NCBI GenBank assembly: GCA_027627225.1
Contig: CM051024.1
Location: 47,217,047-47,281,046, forward strand
DNA: 64,000 bases
Reading direction: 5' to 3'
Origin: Congeria kusceri
Taxonomy: Eukaryota; Mollusca; Bivalvia; Myida; Dreissenidae
Shown: positions 11,461-22,768 of the stretch, piece after piece
How positions within the stretch are numbered: the first letter of the stretch is position 1
How the letters are laid out: each line of letters starts with the position of its first letter
Position numbers and translations under genes: made by a program
The notes under the pieces: model-generated
Databases searched by the model: none
What the model saw: only the letters and a program-made list of their open reading frames with translations
Told to the model about the DNA's origin: nothing

Positions 11461-13555
11461 GTAGAGCGATTTGCCGTGAACAAAGACTTCAAAACGTGAT
11501 TTTTATGAGTACATGTAGTAACACCGGGTCGATTTAAACACAATATTGACATTTGCCAATGTTTTTGATCAACTTTTGCACATAATGCATGTAGTTTGGC
11601 AAAATGTACTCATACCAATGATATATGTATGAAAAGCAACTAATTTATTTGATTTTGGACGGGTATTGTACGTTCGAGACTGTGTATTTTTAAACAAAGG
11701 GAATGAGCCAATTCCATGGACGTGGAGCTCAGGACAGGGGCTGGAGCCAATGCTAACTTGAATACACGGCATGCTGTAAATGCATTTGAACTCCTTAAAT
11801 CAGTAATCGGTCAAGACGTTTTCACAACAATATTGCTTAAATACGGGGGGTGGGGCAAACAAACGCAATGTGAACACAACAAAAACGAATCCAAACGGTT
11901 TGCCTTCAAAACGCCTGCAATGGATTCCCTGATTGATAAATAATGTGGTCAAATCGACGAGATAATCCATATGTATTTAGCTTAAGAGGTTTGTTTAAAG
12001 CATCAGTCAAGAAATATGTTAATACAAATATAAGTTTGCAGAAATCGTTTCTAATGGACATCTTACCGATAAAAAAACCGCATTGATATCGGTAAAATAT
12101 TAACGTGTTGGTAACTTTTTACCGTTAAATTATCTGTATGCGATAGTTGGTGATGCCTCTGGAATAAATCGGCATGTACATTAGTGTATATTCCGTTCGT
12201 ACCAAGCGTTTTCGAACATAGACATTATATCATGCCTTTCCTGAATAAGAAACAGTTTTCAGTCGAATAAACGTCATTCTCGTTCATCAGAACTAATGCC
12301 AATTTAAGATTATGTTTTAACGCGATGAAACGAGGAAGTTCGTTTATTGCGATGAGAATTCTCTAACAGAAAGAACACTTACCCCATAAAGTACTTATTT
12401 TAACAATTATGGGAACATGTAAAAATCTTATCAGCCATAATTGTATGTGAAGAGACTAGACTAGAGTACCATCATTCTGTAAAGCACGTGATTGATCGAA
12501 ATGAATGCATAACTAAAGTGATGGGATTGCCTCTAGTCCCTCTAAAGTAAATACATATATAACGAATTAGAAAATGTATCAATCTGGGAAATGTTTGGAA
12601 ACTTCATGGGAATATGTTTGTGTATGATCTTTGGTTCATGTGTAATGGGCGGATGTACATTGGCGACACACTTGTGGAACATGTTTCCGAAAAAGGAGTG
12701 TGAGAAATAATCGGAATTGTGCTTGCAAACCAATGAATATCCGTAAAATATTCAGGAACAACAAGAACACTACCCCAGATTATCATTAATCAAATATAGG
12801 GAGCATGAAAAATATTCTCTCAACTTTTTAAATGATAATACAAACACCAAAGCTGCACAAACCACTACATTTGTTTCAGAATTATTAGTCAAGCGTAAGT
12901 GTATGATATTCTTATTATAAAAGAAGAATAGTATTTCCTTTTATTGATATACGTTTTACTGCAAACATTTCTTTCTTTCTTTTATTTTCTGCTGGTTAAT
13001 GTTTTATTCCAGCGGACAAACACTTAATTCTTGCAGATGCAGCTGAAAAAATATTATAATTGTGCTGTTATTTTCTTTTAACAAACAGGTCACATTAAAC
13101 TTAGAATCGATGAGGAAGGGACTATGCAAAACTGCAATGACTGATACATTGGGCATGACTTTTAAACCAATTGTGGATAAGTGTAGTTACATATACATTA
13201 AGTTAAACGCATTGTTCCTGATACGCTGGTGAATTGTATTTCTGAAATAATATGTGCAATTCTGATATTACAAATAAGGGCAAAATTGCTTGGATTTTAT
13301 ATAAATTTTCAAAAATAATTATTCGATATAGCAGCAATTACATGCTGCAGTTTATTTTTTATTCCTTACCGTGTACGTAAAATCGTAGCATTATCCTTGT
13401 TGTGTAGCTAAAATTAGATGTTAAAACGTTGACATTTTCCATTTTCTCCGATGCAAATTAGCTCAGATACTTACATGTAGTTATTGGCTATGCCTACAGC
13501 ACCGCGACGTTTCGGAATGTCGGCTGGAAGATTATATTAACAGTATCACATTTGA
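11461..13555. other. noncoding stretch
   Basis: Apart from the short repeat fragment at 11700-11750, nothing supportable was seen. The open frame at 11716-11943 begins inside that repeat fragment and is not treated as a gene. Confidence 0.3.
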
Positions 13556-14814
13556 TTCTCATTTGCCTTCTGCCAGGTTTCCCGAGGCCTGTTTTGGTTG
13601 TCGGGCCCGACGAACATTCAAAGCAGTTAATCATTTGCCGACATGCTTAAATACGCCGACATGCCTTATTTTTCAAAGCGACCACCCTTAATCCCTTTAT
13701 CTACTTAAAACGATCTTTAATGTAAGGGTTATAAACGAACGCTGTATTAATCGGGAAGGTCTCACATTGAACAGTGTGACTGACAAGTAACTGAACAGTG
13801 TAGTCCCGCCCACAGCGATCTCATTAATCAATCTAGTTCGGCGATTTATAGGGCGGATTTTATAACTTACTAACAATAACAACAAATACTAGCGCTTGCC
13901 GGAAAAAAAACAAATAGGCACTTTAAAACGTTTCTTATTGTATTTTACCATTTTATTTTATCCCTATTATTCCACTATCAATTTCACAAATTGACGATTA
14001 AAATATGGGAACAAATAATATATTATAGAGCCTCATTTCAACATACATGTTTTCGTCGTCAAACGCCATTTAGTTGACATAATCACTGCAATTAACCACG
14101 TGACCAGTACACGCACGTTTTTCATGAGGCCCTTTGACCGTGTGCAAATGGCGATGTAACTTTTGCGCGCATTTGTAGCAAAACTATTAACACGCTTTTT
14201 ACATGGAGATACATGACCGTATTTTATGTCGATTAAAAACTGCATATTCAAGTATTTAATAACAACAAATTGTTTCCGCTTTTAATGTTTGCATGTAGTA
14301 AAACAAATAACAAATGATTTTTTTCGCATCCGAAAACAATTTATGCAAACTAGCGGTCATGAAAGAATTTTAAAAGCTAAGCTTTTAAACGAATCTGAAT
14401 ACCATGTGTGTTTGAAAAATAATTCCATAAAGATGCAGCCTAGTATTTTGATGTCAATTGCCTCCAAAGGAGCTAGGTCAACACGTTTTTATTCAATTAA
14501 GAAAACCCCGTTAATTGCAATTTTAGTAGGAGACACATTTTTAATAGTTTCAGTTTTATAAAAATCAGAATACCATATTTAAGATAATATATTTCTCCGT
14601 TACTGCGTAAATATACACTTAAATGCCCGCGCATTATGACGAATCCGTTATACTGTTACGCGATTCAGGTGGCGTTCAATATTTATCAACTTTGGCAATG
14701 GCCAATGTTGCGAGAGGTGCTGGTCGAGCTATAGGGTAAGAAGTTTAGATCTAGAGGGCGTATTTCAAGCGATACTGACGATTTGGTCGCCACCGGGATT
14801 TCGGTCATTGTTGC

Positions 14815-15060
14815 CAATTTCGGGGAGGTGGAATCGGGCGATGCGGACGATTTCGGGGGGGGGGGGGGGTGGGATCTGTCAATGCCGCTGATTTCGGGGA
14901 GGTGGGGTCGAGCGATGCGGCCGATTTTGTTGAGAAGTGGTCGGGCAATCCGGGTGAGAGGGTGGGTGTGAAACGGAGTGGTCGATTTTGGGGTGGGCGT
15001 GGGGAGATAAGGGCTGATTGGAAAGATCCCGGGGGGTTTCCAGCCGATTTTTTCGCGGGT
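14815..15060. repeat. G-rich degenerate tandem repeat
   Basis: Units of roughly 33-38 bases repeat the pattern ATTTCGGGGAGGTGG followed by CGGGCGATGCGGACG. The plus strand contains a run of 14 G and many GGG and GGGG tracts. The region is far more GC-rich than its surroundings. It is flanked at a distance by a 9-10 bp inverted pair, GGTTTCCCG near 13578 and CGGGAAACC near 15099, and by copies of GCCGACATGC. That may mark one old element of about 1.5 kb. Confidence 0.6.
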
Positions 15061-16539
15061 GTGTGTCAGGGATGCCGACATGCCTTCAATAAATCATGCG
15101 GGAAACCTTCCTAAGATATTAATTATTTTTGTTACAAATTCAATATTTATAAATGAATTTTAATCGCATTTAACAACCTTGTTATCCTGAATATGACTGC
15201 TATATTTTTACAGCTAAAATCAGCCTGGAAAGCTGAATCTTTGCGCCAGTTTTCCATTATTGCATAATACAATCCATTCGAACACAGTACTGGAAATAAA
15301 ATATGTTTAAATCAACACAGTAATCAGGGTTTTTTTTCATTGCAACACACTCCCGACTACATGTATTTGAATACAACGTTTAAACTTAAAACTCAACTGA
15401 ATGACGAAGGAGGCGTGACGTAATTCAGTTTTCGAAAACCAATATATTCAGGTTTAAACAAAAACGAATTTACTAATTCTTGTTAATGCCAGCCACTCTT
15501 GTTTTCATTGTGTTTAAAGTAAAAATTAATTAATTAATACAATTGAACCTCCAAAAGGCTATTCTTTATCCGGTATTCAAAGTACCTTTTGCACATTAAT
15601 GTTTTAACGATGTAGACATCATGTTAAATTAATTTTCACAGCATGCACAAAAAATACAACACTGTGGAAGAAACAACTGATATGCGAACGTTTTATACGT
15701 GGAAAATACCACACATGAATTGCACAGATAGAACTCAGGATAGTGTCTCTTGTTCTTACTGCTGTTACGAATGAAATCCACGATAGTTATTTTTATTTTT
15801 CAAATATGTTGCTGACAATCACATTTTGTAGTATAATATTTATACTTTATTTGATTTACATCACTTAATATTGCATAATATTTGAACTATAATATCATAC
15901 ATTGTATATATTGTAATTGTATTGGAGATCAACTTTTCGTCGACATTATTCCTTTTTGGTGAAAGCATATAACGTATTGCGTTATCGCAGGAACTACTTT
16001 CAGTACTGAAACAATTTCAGTCCGATAGTACAGGGTAAATAATAATAGTAGAGACCGAGATGTGAACTTCGAGTACAATTTTATGAGAGAAACACGTTCG
16101 TTTATATATTTTGACGAATAACAAAAATACTTTAAGAACCAACAAACAGACAACACGGCATCCAGCTTGAACTCATTAAACCGTGGTCATTATGACAATT
16201 ATTGGATTCTTTACGACATCAATGTCTATAACACTCCATTATAGAAGAGACAGAATTTGTGAATGTTAGCGTCGATATACACATAATTTACACAGTGGTA
16301 TCAATATAACGACAGAGCAATATTATTCTTGCATGTGTTATTGACTGATATTTGTAGACAGATCAAAAGAATCCAAATAAGAAAATGTAATATAAACGCA
16401 TCATTCCATGTCCGTTTTTTTCATGTCAAGTTTTATACTCATCCAAACAAGCGTGTGTTCATTGTGTATATCATTTTTATATATTGTATTGCTTGTATAT
16501 TCCATTGTTTGCTGTAGATAATAGCGTCATAAAGTTGGA

Positions 16540-17100
16540 AAAACATTTGAGATACAAGATTGGATATTCGAATCTCAAATATACATGTTGAACTGTATAT
16601 TGAAGAATCGAATATCCAATGTAAATGCCCAGAGGTAGATTGGATATTTGAATTATAACATACAAAATACTCATAAGTAGAGGTAGTCAAGCTTATAGTG
16701 CAAACCGGAGAGGGCATATAGTCGATAGGAATAATATTGATATGCAATTTCGAATCTTCAATATACCTGAAAAAAAATTATATTGGCTATTCGAATCTCC
16801 AATGTACATGTAGCAAAGTATATTGGATATTCAAATTATTACATTTGAATTGACCACTACCAGACAAAACTATGGAAAAACAGAGAGCTGCAATGACTGA
16901 CAATATGCTCATCGCAGATTTCTCACCCAGTTATGCCTATTGGCCAGCGTGTGGATCTAAATTGCCTGCGCGAATTATAAGTTTTCAGTGAGTCTGGCCT
17001 TGTCTTTTCTCAAAAAATTTCATTTGGCCAAGCCGACAAATGTCACGATTTCGCGACCTGCAGGAAGCTTGGACATTTATAATATTAGAATAACCAGTCT
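16540..17100. repeat. low-complexity repeat rich in palindromic ATTCGAAT words
   Basis: The words GATTGGATATTCGAATCTC and AATATCCAATCTCC and their complements recur many times at irregular spacing. This continues between the two duplicated blocks that follow, near 17390-17600. Confidence 0.65.
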
Positions 17101-17129
17101 TTAATAGTCCCCAAAATGTATATTGGAGT

Positions 17130-17375
17130 TCGTATATTTAGGGTAGCATCTTCAATGTCTGATCCACAACCGTGTCCCTGAAATCGTTGGACTTATCTGA
17201 GGTTACCAAGCGTCCATTGGTGAGACCACTTGCGCTGACCTTTTCAAACGACACCTCGTTCAACCCGTTCATAGCCCGGGCGGCGGAGATACGGGCCCGA
17301 GAAATTCTTCCCCAGGCCAGGACGCGAGAAAACTATTGGCTTGCAAAAATGACCGGTTACACCGGTTTGAGCTAA
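17130..17375. repeat. duplicated block, copy 1
   Basis: A block starting TAGGGTAGC and containing TGATCCACAACCGTG, TTGGACTTATCTGAGG, CGGGCGGCGGAGATAC and CCAGGACGCGAG is repeated with many substitutions at 17620-17840. It is GC-richer than the sequence around it. The open frame at 17172-17375 is not conserved as a frame between the copies, so I do not call a gene. Confidence 0.75.
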
Positions 17376-17619
17376 TGACAGTGGAATATTCGAATCTCCT
17401 ATATCCAAAACTGGTGAAGATTGGAGATTCAAAATTATTTTTTCGAATATCCAATCTCCAATATCCATGATGTAGATGGAGATTCAAAATTGTATTTCGA
17501 ACATCCAAGGTCCAATATCCAAACAAAATGTAGATTGGAGATTCAGAATTGTAAATTCCAATTTCAAAAAAAAAAACATGTGTATTTGAGATTGAAAATT
17601 GTTTATTCAAGCTCATATA

Positions 17620-17840
17620 ATTAGGGTAACAAAGTCATTTTGTGATCCACGACCGTGCCTCTACAACCGTCGGACTCATCTAAGGCTACCATGCGAACAT
17701 TGGGGATCGCTGACTTTTAAACTACACCTGGTTCAACGAGATCTTAGCCGGGGCGGCGCGAAGATACGCGCCCGAGATATGTTCTTCCCCGGGCCTGGAC
17801 GCGAGCAAACTAATGGCTTGTTAAATGTCAGGTAACATTG
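17620..17840. repeat. duplicated block, copy 2
   Basis: This is the diverged partner of 17130-17375. Shared landmarks are TGATCCACGACCGTG, TCGGACTCATCTAAGG, GGGCGGCGCGAAGATAC and CTGGACGCGAGC. The two copies lie head to tail and are separated by the ATTCGAAT-rich repeat. Confidence 0.75.
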
Positions 17841-18269
17841 GCCAGCACTTTCCGCATTTTTTTTTTATGAAAGTGCATTCTTTCTAGTGATTAAAATTTG
17901 GCGCAATTTAGTGTTACAGTTTGACGTCAAAATGACGTTATGGTGTCATATCTTGTTTGTTTGAATAGCACAAAGATGTCGTTTTTTATGTATCCATAAT
18001 TTTGATAAAGCCCATGAGGGCGAAATATTAAACTTGAGTGAAATGACAGTGTTGTGCATTGAAGTCCCTGGTTGGACATTATTATGAATTAGTGGATAGT
18101 AATATAAAACAACAATATGTGTACTGTTAGCCTCAATACCTGTATTCTGTGAGAATAATGATTAAACATATGGAAAATGTCAATATTTTGTTTGAATCGA
18201 ATCAATGTAACCACTCATAAAAGTCTTCACAATGAGAATTCTTTGCAAACAGTAACTTGGTGTACACAT

Positions 18270-18500
18270 ATGTTTATTAACTTTATTTCTACGTGGAACA
18301 ACATGTCTGATTTTTTTAATCGTTGTATTCAAGAACAGACCTACCTCAGATAGTTGTTTACGTTTTGGACAATTGTCCTGTTGTGAGCTCGACCCCGGAA
18401 GTTGGATTGGCTCATTTTCCAGTCACCTCCAAAATGAGGTGGGGTCAGTATTACCAGGCCGAGTCGGATCATGATTAATTTTTTATTCTAACTTTAAAAC
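18270..18500 (-). repeat. interspersed repeat, minus-oriented copy
   Basis: Read on the minus strand this matches 11160-11460 in order: ATTTTGGAGGTGACTGGAAA, ATGAGCCAATCCAACTTCCG, AACGTAAACAA and GTTCCACGTAGAAAT. The pair forms an inverted repeat about 7 kb apart. Confidence 0.75.
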
Positions 18501-19127
18501 TGTAGTGGCTTGTAAATGTATGCGAATGTATTTTAATTCGTTTACTCAGTTAATGTCGATAAGCTTATTAAAAGTAGTTGTAATTGAAAATATACAAGTT
18601 ATTTATATTTCTGCCATTTAACCTTTCTTTGTATGCATTTGAATCCTTAAATTAATTAGTTAAACTCTGCTGATTATAAGCACATTTTGGTTTGTAGAGG
18701 AAAGCACTTAATGATAGTGACGTCATGATAGGTGTAAAATGAGGGTGTTTTAAATCGAAGTATCTCTGGGCATTCGGTATGGACCGTTCCCAACGGTATG
18801 TTTTGTTTGATAAATTATTACCTTGAATTCTTCATAATTATACGTAATTGATTTAAGAAACTTATAGAGAAAATAAATACATATACTGCCGGTAACGTGG
18901 TAACACAGGTGCCAGAGAATGCTAAAATTGCAAACTCAGGATTCAGATAATAAAAGCGGACATTGCTCGCGCGATTTATTTGTGTATTTTACAACATGTT
19001 CTTGAAGTAAGCTGAAGTAAGCTGTCATTTGCAAGTTGCCAGTTAAAATGGCAACTGGCAGCCAACTTCACATACGCATGTCCAACGTTCATTCCGTTCT
19101 CTAAGGGAAATAACTCGCACATCCGGA

Positions 19128-19705
19128 CCCCTTAAAGGCCTAGTTTAATCCTGCTTTATTTGACCTCCCCCCCCCCCTGAATCTGGGGTATTGTATTGGC
19201 ACCCTGCTTTGGTCACAGTGTGGCGATCCTTATCAGCTGATATCAGTACAGTGCTGCAGAGGAAAACGTGCACTTAGCCATTGCTCAGTCAGGTGAGAGA
19301 AACGATTGCGGATCATGATTAGAGATTTTATAGTGGACCAATACATCGAGTGGAATACCCCACGGAGACGCCAGGCATTCCTTAGAGGCCTAGTTTAAGG
19401 AATATCTGGCAACTCCATGCGTATTCCACTCAGTGTATTGGTCCACCATAAAATCTCATCATTATCAGCAATCTTTTCTCTGAGCTGACTGAGCAATGGC
19501 TTTGTGCACTGTTTCAATATATATCTCTACATCTGCAGCAGTGTATTAACTCAGCTGGTAAGGGCACCACACTTTGACCACAGTATGGTGCCAATACCCC
19601 AGGTTTTTTGTTTGTTTGTTGTTTTTGTGTGTGTGTGTTTTTTTTAGGGGGGGGGGGGGGGGTCATATAAAGAAGGATTAAACTAGGCCTTCACACTAGG
19701 CATTT
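19128..19705. mobile_element. long foldback element with arms of about 280 bp, tRNA-like sequence in the arms
   Basis: Both outer ends read AAGGCCTAGTTTAATCCT inward, followed by a C-rich tract (a run of C near 19170, a run of G near 19646 on the plus strand). Landmarks then pair in order: GGGGTATTG, GGCACC, GGTCA-AGTGTGG, CATTGCTCAGTCAG, GGACCAATACA and TGGAATAC. The arms meet near 19400. On the plus strand the right arm contains TAACTCAGCTGGTAAGGGC, a good tRNA A box, so the arms may be two head-to-head copies of a tRNA-derived SINE. No coding is seen. Confidence 0.75.
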
Positions 19706-21258
19706 AAACGAAGATAGCACGGATTGCTGAACTCGCGCACCCTTATATATTTGATCACAGTAAGTCGCCCAACCCCTGGTGGGCAAAAATCTGTAAATAG
19801 CCGATATGAAAAAGATTTTTCTGATTCGGATAGCCTTAGAAAATTTAGATAGCCATTATACTGGAAATATCGAGAATTTTAGAGTTGAAAAAACAACAAC
19901 AAGCGTTAGCATAGCGCAGAGACGTATCAATACATGTTTTTTCAATAAATATTTACGTAGCGAAAAATTCATTTTTAAAATTAAGTTTAAATCCATAACG
20001 CCATTGTTCTAAGTTTAAGCAGTTTACAGTTTCCACAATAAGTTAAAATACGATAATAAACGTTTGTTAATAAATGGTTAATTCCCACTTTTTATTTCAC
20101 TTAATACTAAATTCTGATGTTGCTTGCATTTAAACCACATACGCAATCTCTTACTACAACGCTTAAAGACGTTTGAAACAAAAAGAAAATTATTATGTTA
20201 ACTTCTCCTTTTGCTTCATTTTTTCTTTATTGTACGATATGTTACAATATACTAATTTCAATCGATAAATGTACATCTGTGTAAGTCTTTAAGTTCCAGT
20301 CAATGGTTAATGTTCATGTAGTGTGTCATTAATCACAATATCCTTACATACGGTCAAAACATCTGAAACCAATTTAAAATCTACAGATATTTTCAACCCA
20401 TCTTTTGAACAGTTACACTTTGAAAACGTAGCATGAATGATAAAACATTTTCACCAGCTATCATGTTCAGAGTCCTCTATTTCCCAAACAATTAAGCACC
20501 GTGGCCCATACTTTTTTGACTGTTTTAGTTTTGGTATACATTGACACATGCCAGGTTTGAAGACAATCTGAGATTTGAAACTTAATATATTCATACAATT
20601 GTTCATATGTGTATTTTGATGTTTCAACAGGTATATTCGGTACATTCTTGTATTTTAGTATCTCTATATAAATGTATATTCAAATAAATTGTTTTTATAG
20701 TAAACGTTCATAGAGCTTATATACTACTAATCAAAAACACACTTATTCAATTTATTTCCATAAAAATCAATTCAAAAAAGATCCATTAAATATCTCCATT
20801 CCATTTTGGCAATCGATACGTTGTTTACATAAACAATGTTATAACGAAATATGATAAATGCTACACAGGTACCCGATTTAAAGTCCAATAATATTATTTC
20901 CTAAACCTGTTCGGTGACCCATGCTTTTTATTAATGTTTTGGTGTAAGTATACATTGACAGTAATATTCGAAAATTAAGAAAATATGTCGTTTGGAACAA
21001 AATATATATTGATGCATTTTATAAAAATATGATGTTTCAGAAAGCATTATATAATATAGTACCCATTTAACATATTTAAATGTCCAGTCAAATTCAACAT
21101 TTTAACAGTAAATGTATGTAGAGCGTTTTTTATTATCAAAATAAACCTGTGTATTGCCATACAAAACACATAAAAACATATCCGTTTGAAGAACCATAAC
21201 CTTGTTTGAAAAACAAGCTCTACTATAGTTTTTTTTTTTTAAAAAGATAAAAATCTGA
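19706..21258. other. noncoding with fragments of a repeat seen three times
   Basis: Diverged pieces around 20510-20600 and 20890-21010 share TTTTAGTTT-GGTATACATTGACA and GTCGTTTGGAACAAAA with 24640-24750. No gene is seen. Confidence 0.35.
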
Positions 21259-22768
21259 AGCAAGAGGGCCATAATGGTCGAAAGCGCTGACCTGAGTACG
21301 GGCAATGACAAAGACCAGCTCTGACATCTGAATCACATTGCCTACAAAAACCGACCCACATCAGACAGATATCTTACTGTTGTTGACCTAGCTGGCAATC
21401 GATCGGTGAGATACAGATGCCTGTCCTGCCTTCTGTAGTTAACCTGGCAATTGAAAGGCCCTATTCAGATGCCTGTCTGGCCTACTTCAGTTATTCACCT
21501 GGCAATATATAGGTGCAGTACAGCTGCATTTACGGTCGAAACCTTTGGGAACAAGGCTAATGCAATCAGTGATATGTTTACCATGCCCAGGTTCACTTAC
21601 ATTACCCAGAGGTTCATCCAATCTCTACAATTACAAGAGGTTCAAACATCCTGCTGATTTCCATATATCACGTTGTGTATGTTATTGTGATAAAACAATA
21701 ATTAAAACAGTTGCAAGTGATAGCAATAAAGACATCTGTCAGCTTTACTTTTATCATTGATTAGGACTTTTTAACCAAACAGATCATCATACTGGATGTA
21801 TTTGCAATTTAATTGCATGTTTATGTGCTATATATGATGTTTCGCTTACCATTTAACAGCTAAAATACCAAAACCAATTAACTGGTTAATGAAATATTAT
21901 TTATTGCCACCGTCGGGAAAAATGAAGTCTCTATCCTAAACACAGTCCTTTTTTCAGAAACAAAGGCCATTGTTTGTACCGCAATCTGGGAAATTATTTG
22001 ATTTGTTATGAGATCTTATGGCCATACACAATCTGTGAAAGTTTATCAAGATTAGATGAAAAATGAAGTTGCTATATTGCACAAAGTCCATTTTTTGCAA
22101 ATTTTCTAATAAAAAAAGGAAATAAATCAAGTGTTCCTGGTTCTTTCTGACTCATCATTGCTCGCAGACAACATCTTACAGTCATACATAAACTGTGCAT
22201 GTTTAGTAAACATTGAATGACAAGTTAATTTTCTATGAAGACTGAAAACAAATTGTTGACAAATAATTGATTTTTTCGCAAACAAGGGGCGACACTGGTC
22301 TTTTTAATCAGATCTGACACATATTTTACTTCAAATGAGACCTGAGTAATACACAAACTGTGCAAGTATGGTAAATATTAGACAAAAAATGAAATCTCTA
22401 TCTTCCACATTGTCATGTTTTGCTTTTTTTTATCGCAAACAAGGGGCAATAACTCTGACGTTTGTACCCCAATCGATTCCATTTTGGGGTTATTTTGAAA
22501 TCTTATGCTCATCCACACGCTGTGCAAGTTTGGTCAAGATCGGATGAAAAATGAAGCATGTATGTTGCACAAAGTCCATTTTGCAGTTTTTTCTCATGAA
22601 TAAGGGGCAATAACTCTAGTGTTCCTGGTCCAATCTGGCCCAGTATCGAAAAGGTTCTGTGCAAGTTTTGTTAAGATTACATGAAAAGTGAAGTCTCTAT
22701 CGCATCCGTCGTCCCAAATGTTGATGACTTAGGGATGACTGACGTCGCAGGACAGTCCTCCTATGCCA
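21259..22768 (+). mobile_element. non-autonomous element, truncated at its 3' end
   Basis: It starts CAAGAGGGCCATAATGG, followed by AGCGCTGACCTGAG, the same head as the elements at 22769 and 55414. The body repeats the phrases CAAACTGTGCAAGTTTGG and GATGAAAAATGAAGTCTCTA. The tail that closes its relatives (AGCTCACCGAGCAC...) is missing, and the next element begins immediately at 22769, so the two stand head to tail. Confidence 0.7.

Noticed and set aside
12542..12786. Minus-strand frame beginning MIIWGSVLVVPEYF as an SRCR-like exon
   Set aside because: The WGS word is not followed by Cys and the rest lacks every other SRCR position.
14686..15081. Pro- and Ser-rich 131-codon minus-strand frame
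   Set aside because: It is the reverse reading of the G-rich tandem repeat; frames on both strands are open only because of the repeat composition.
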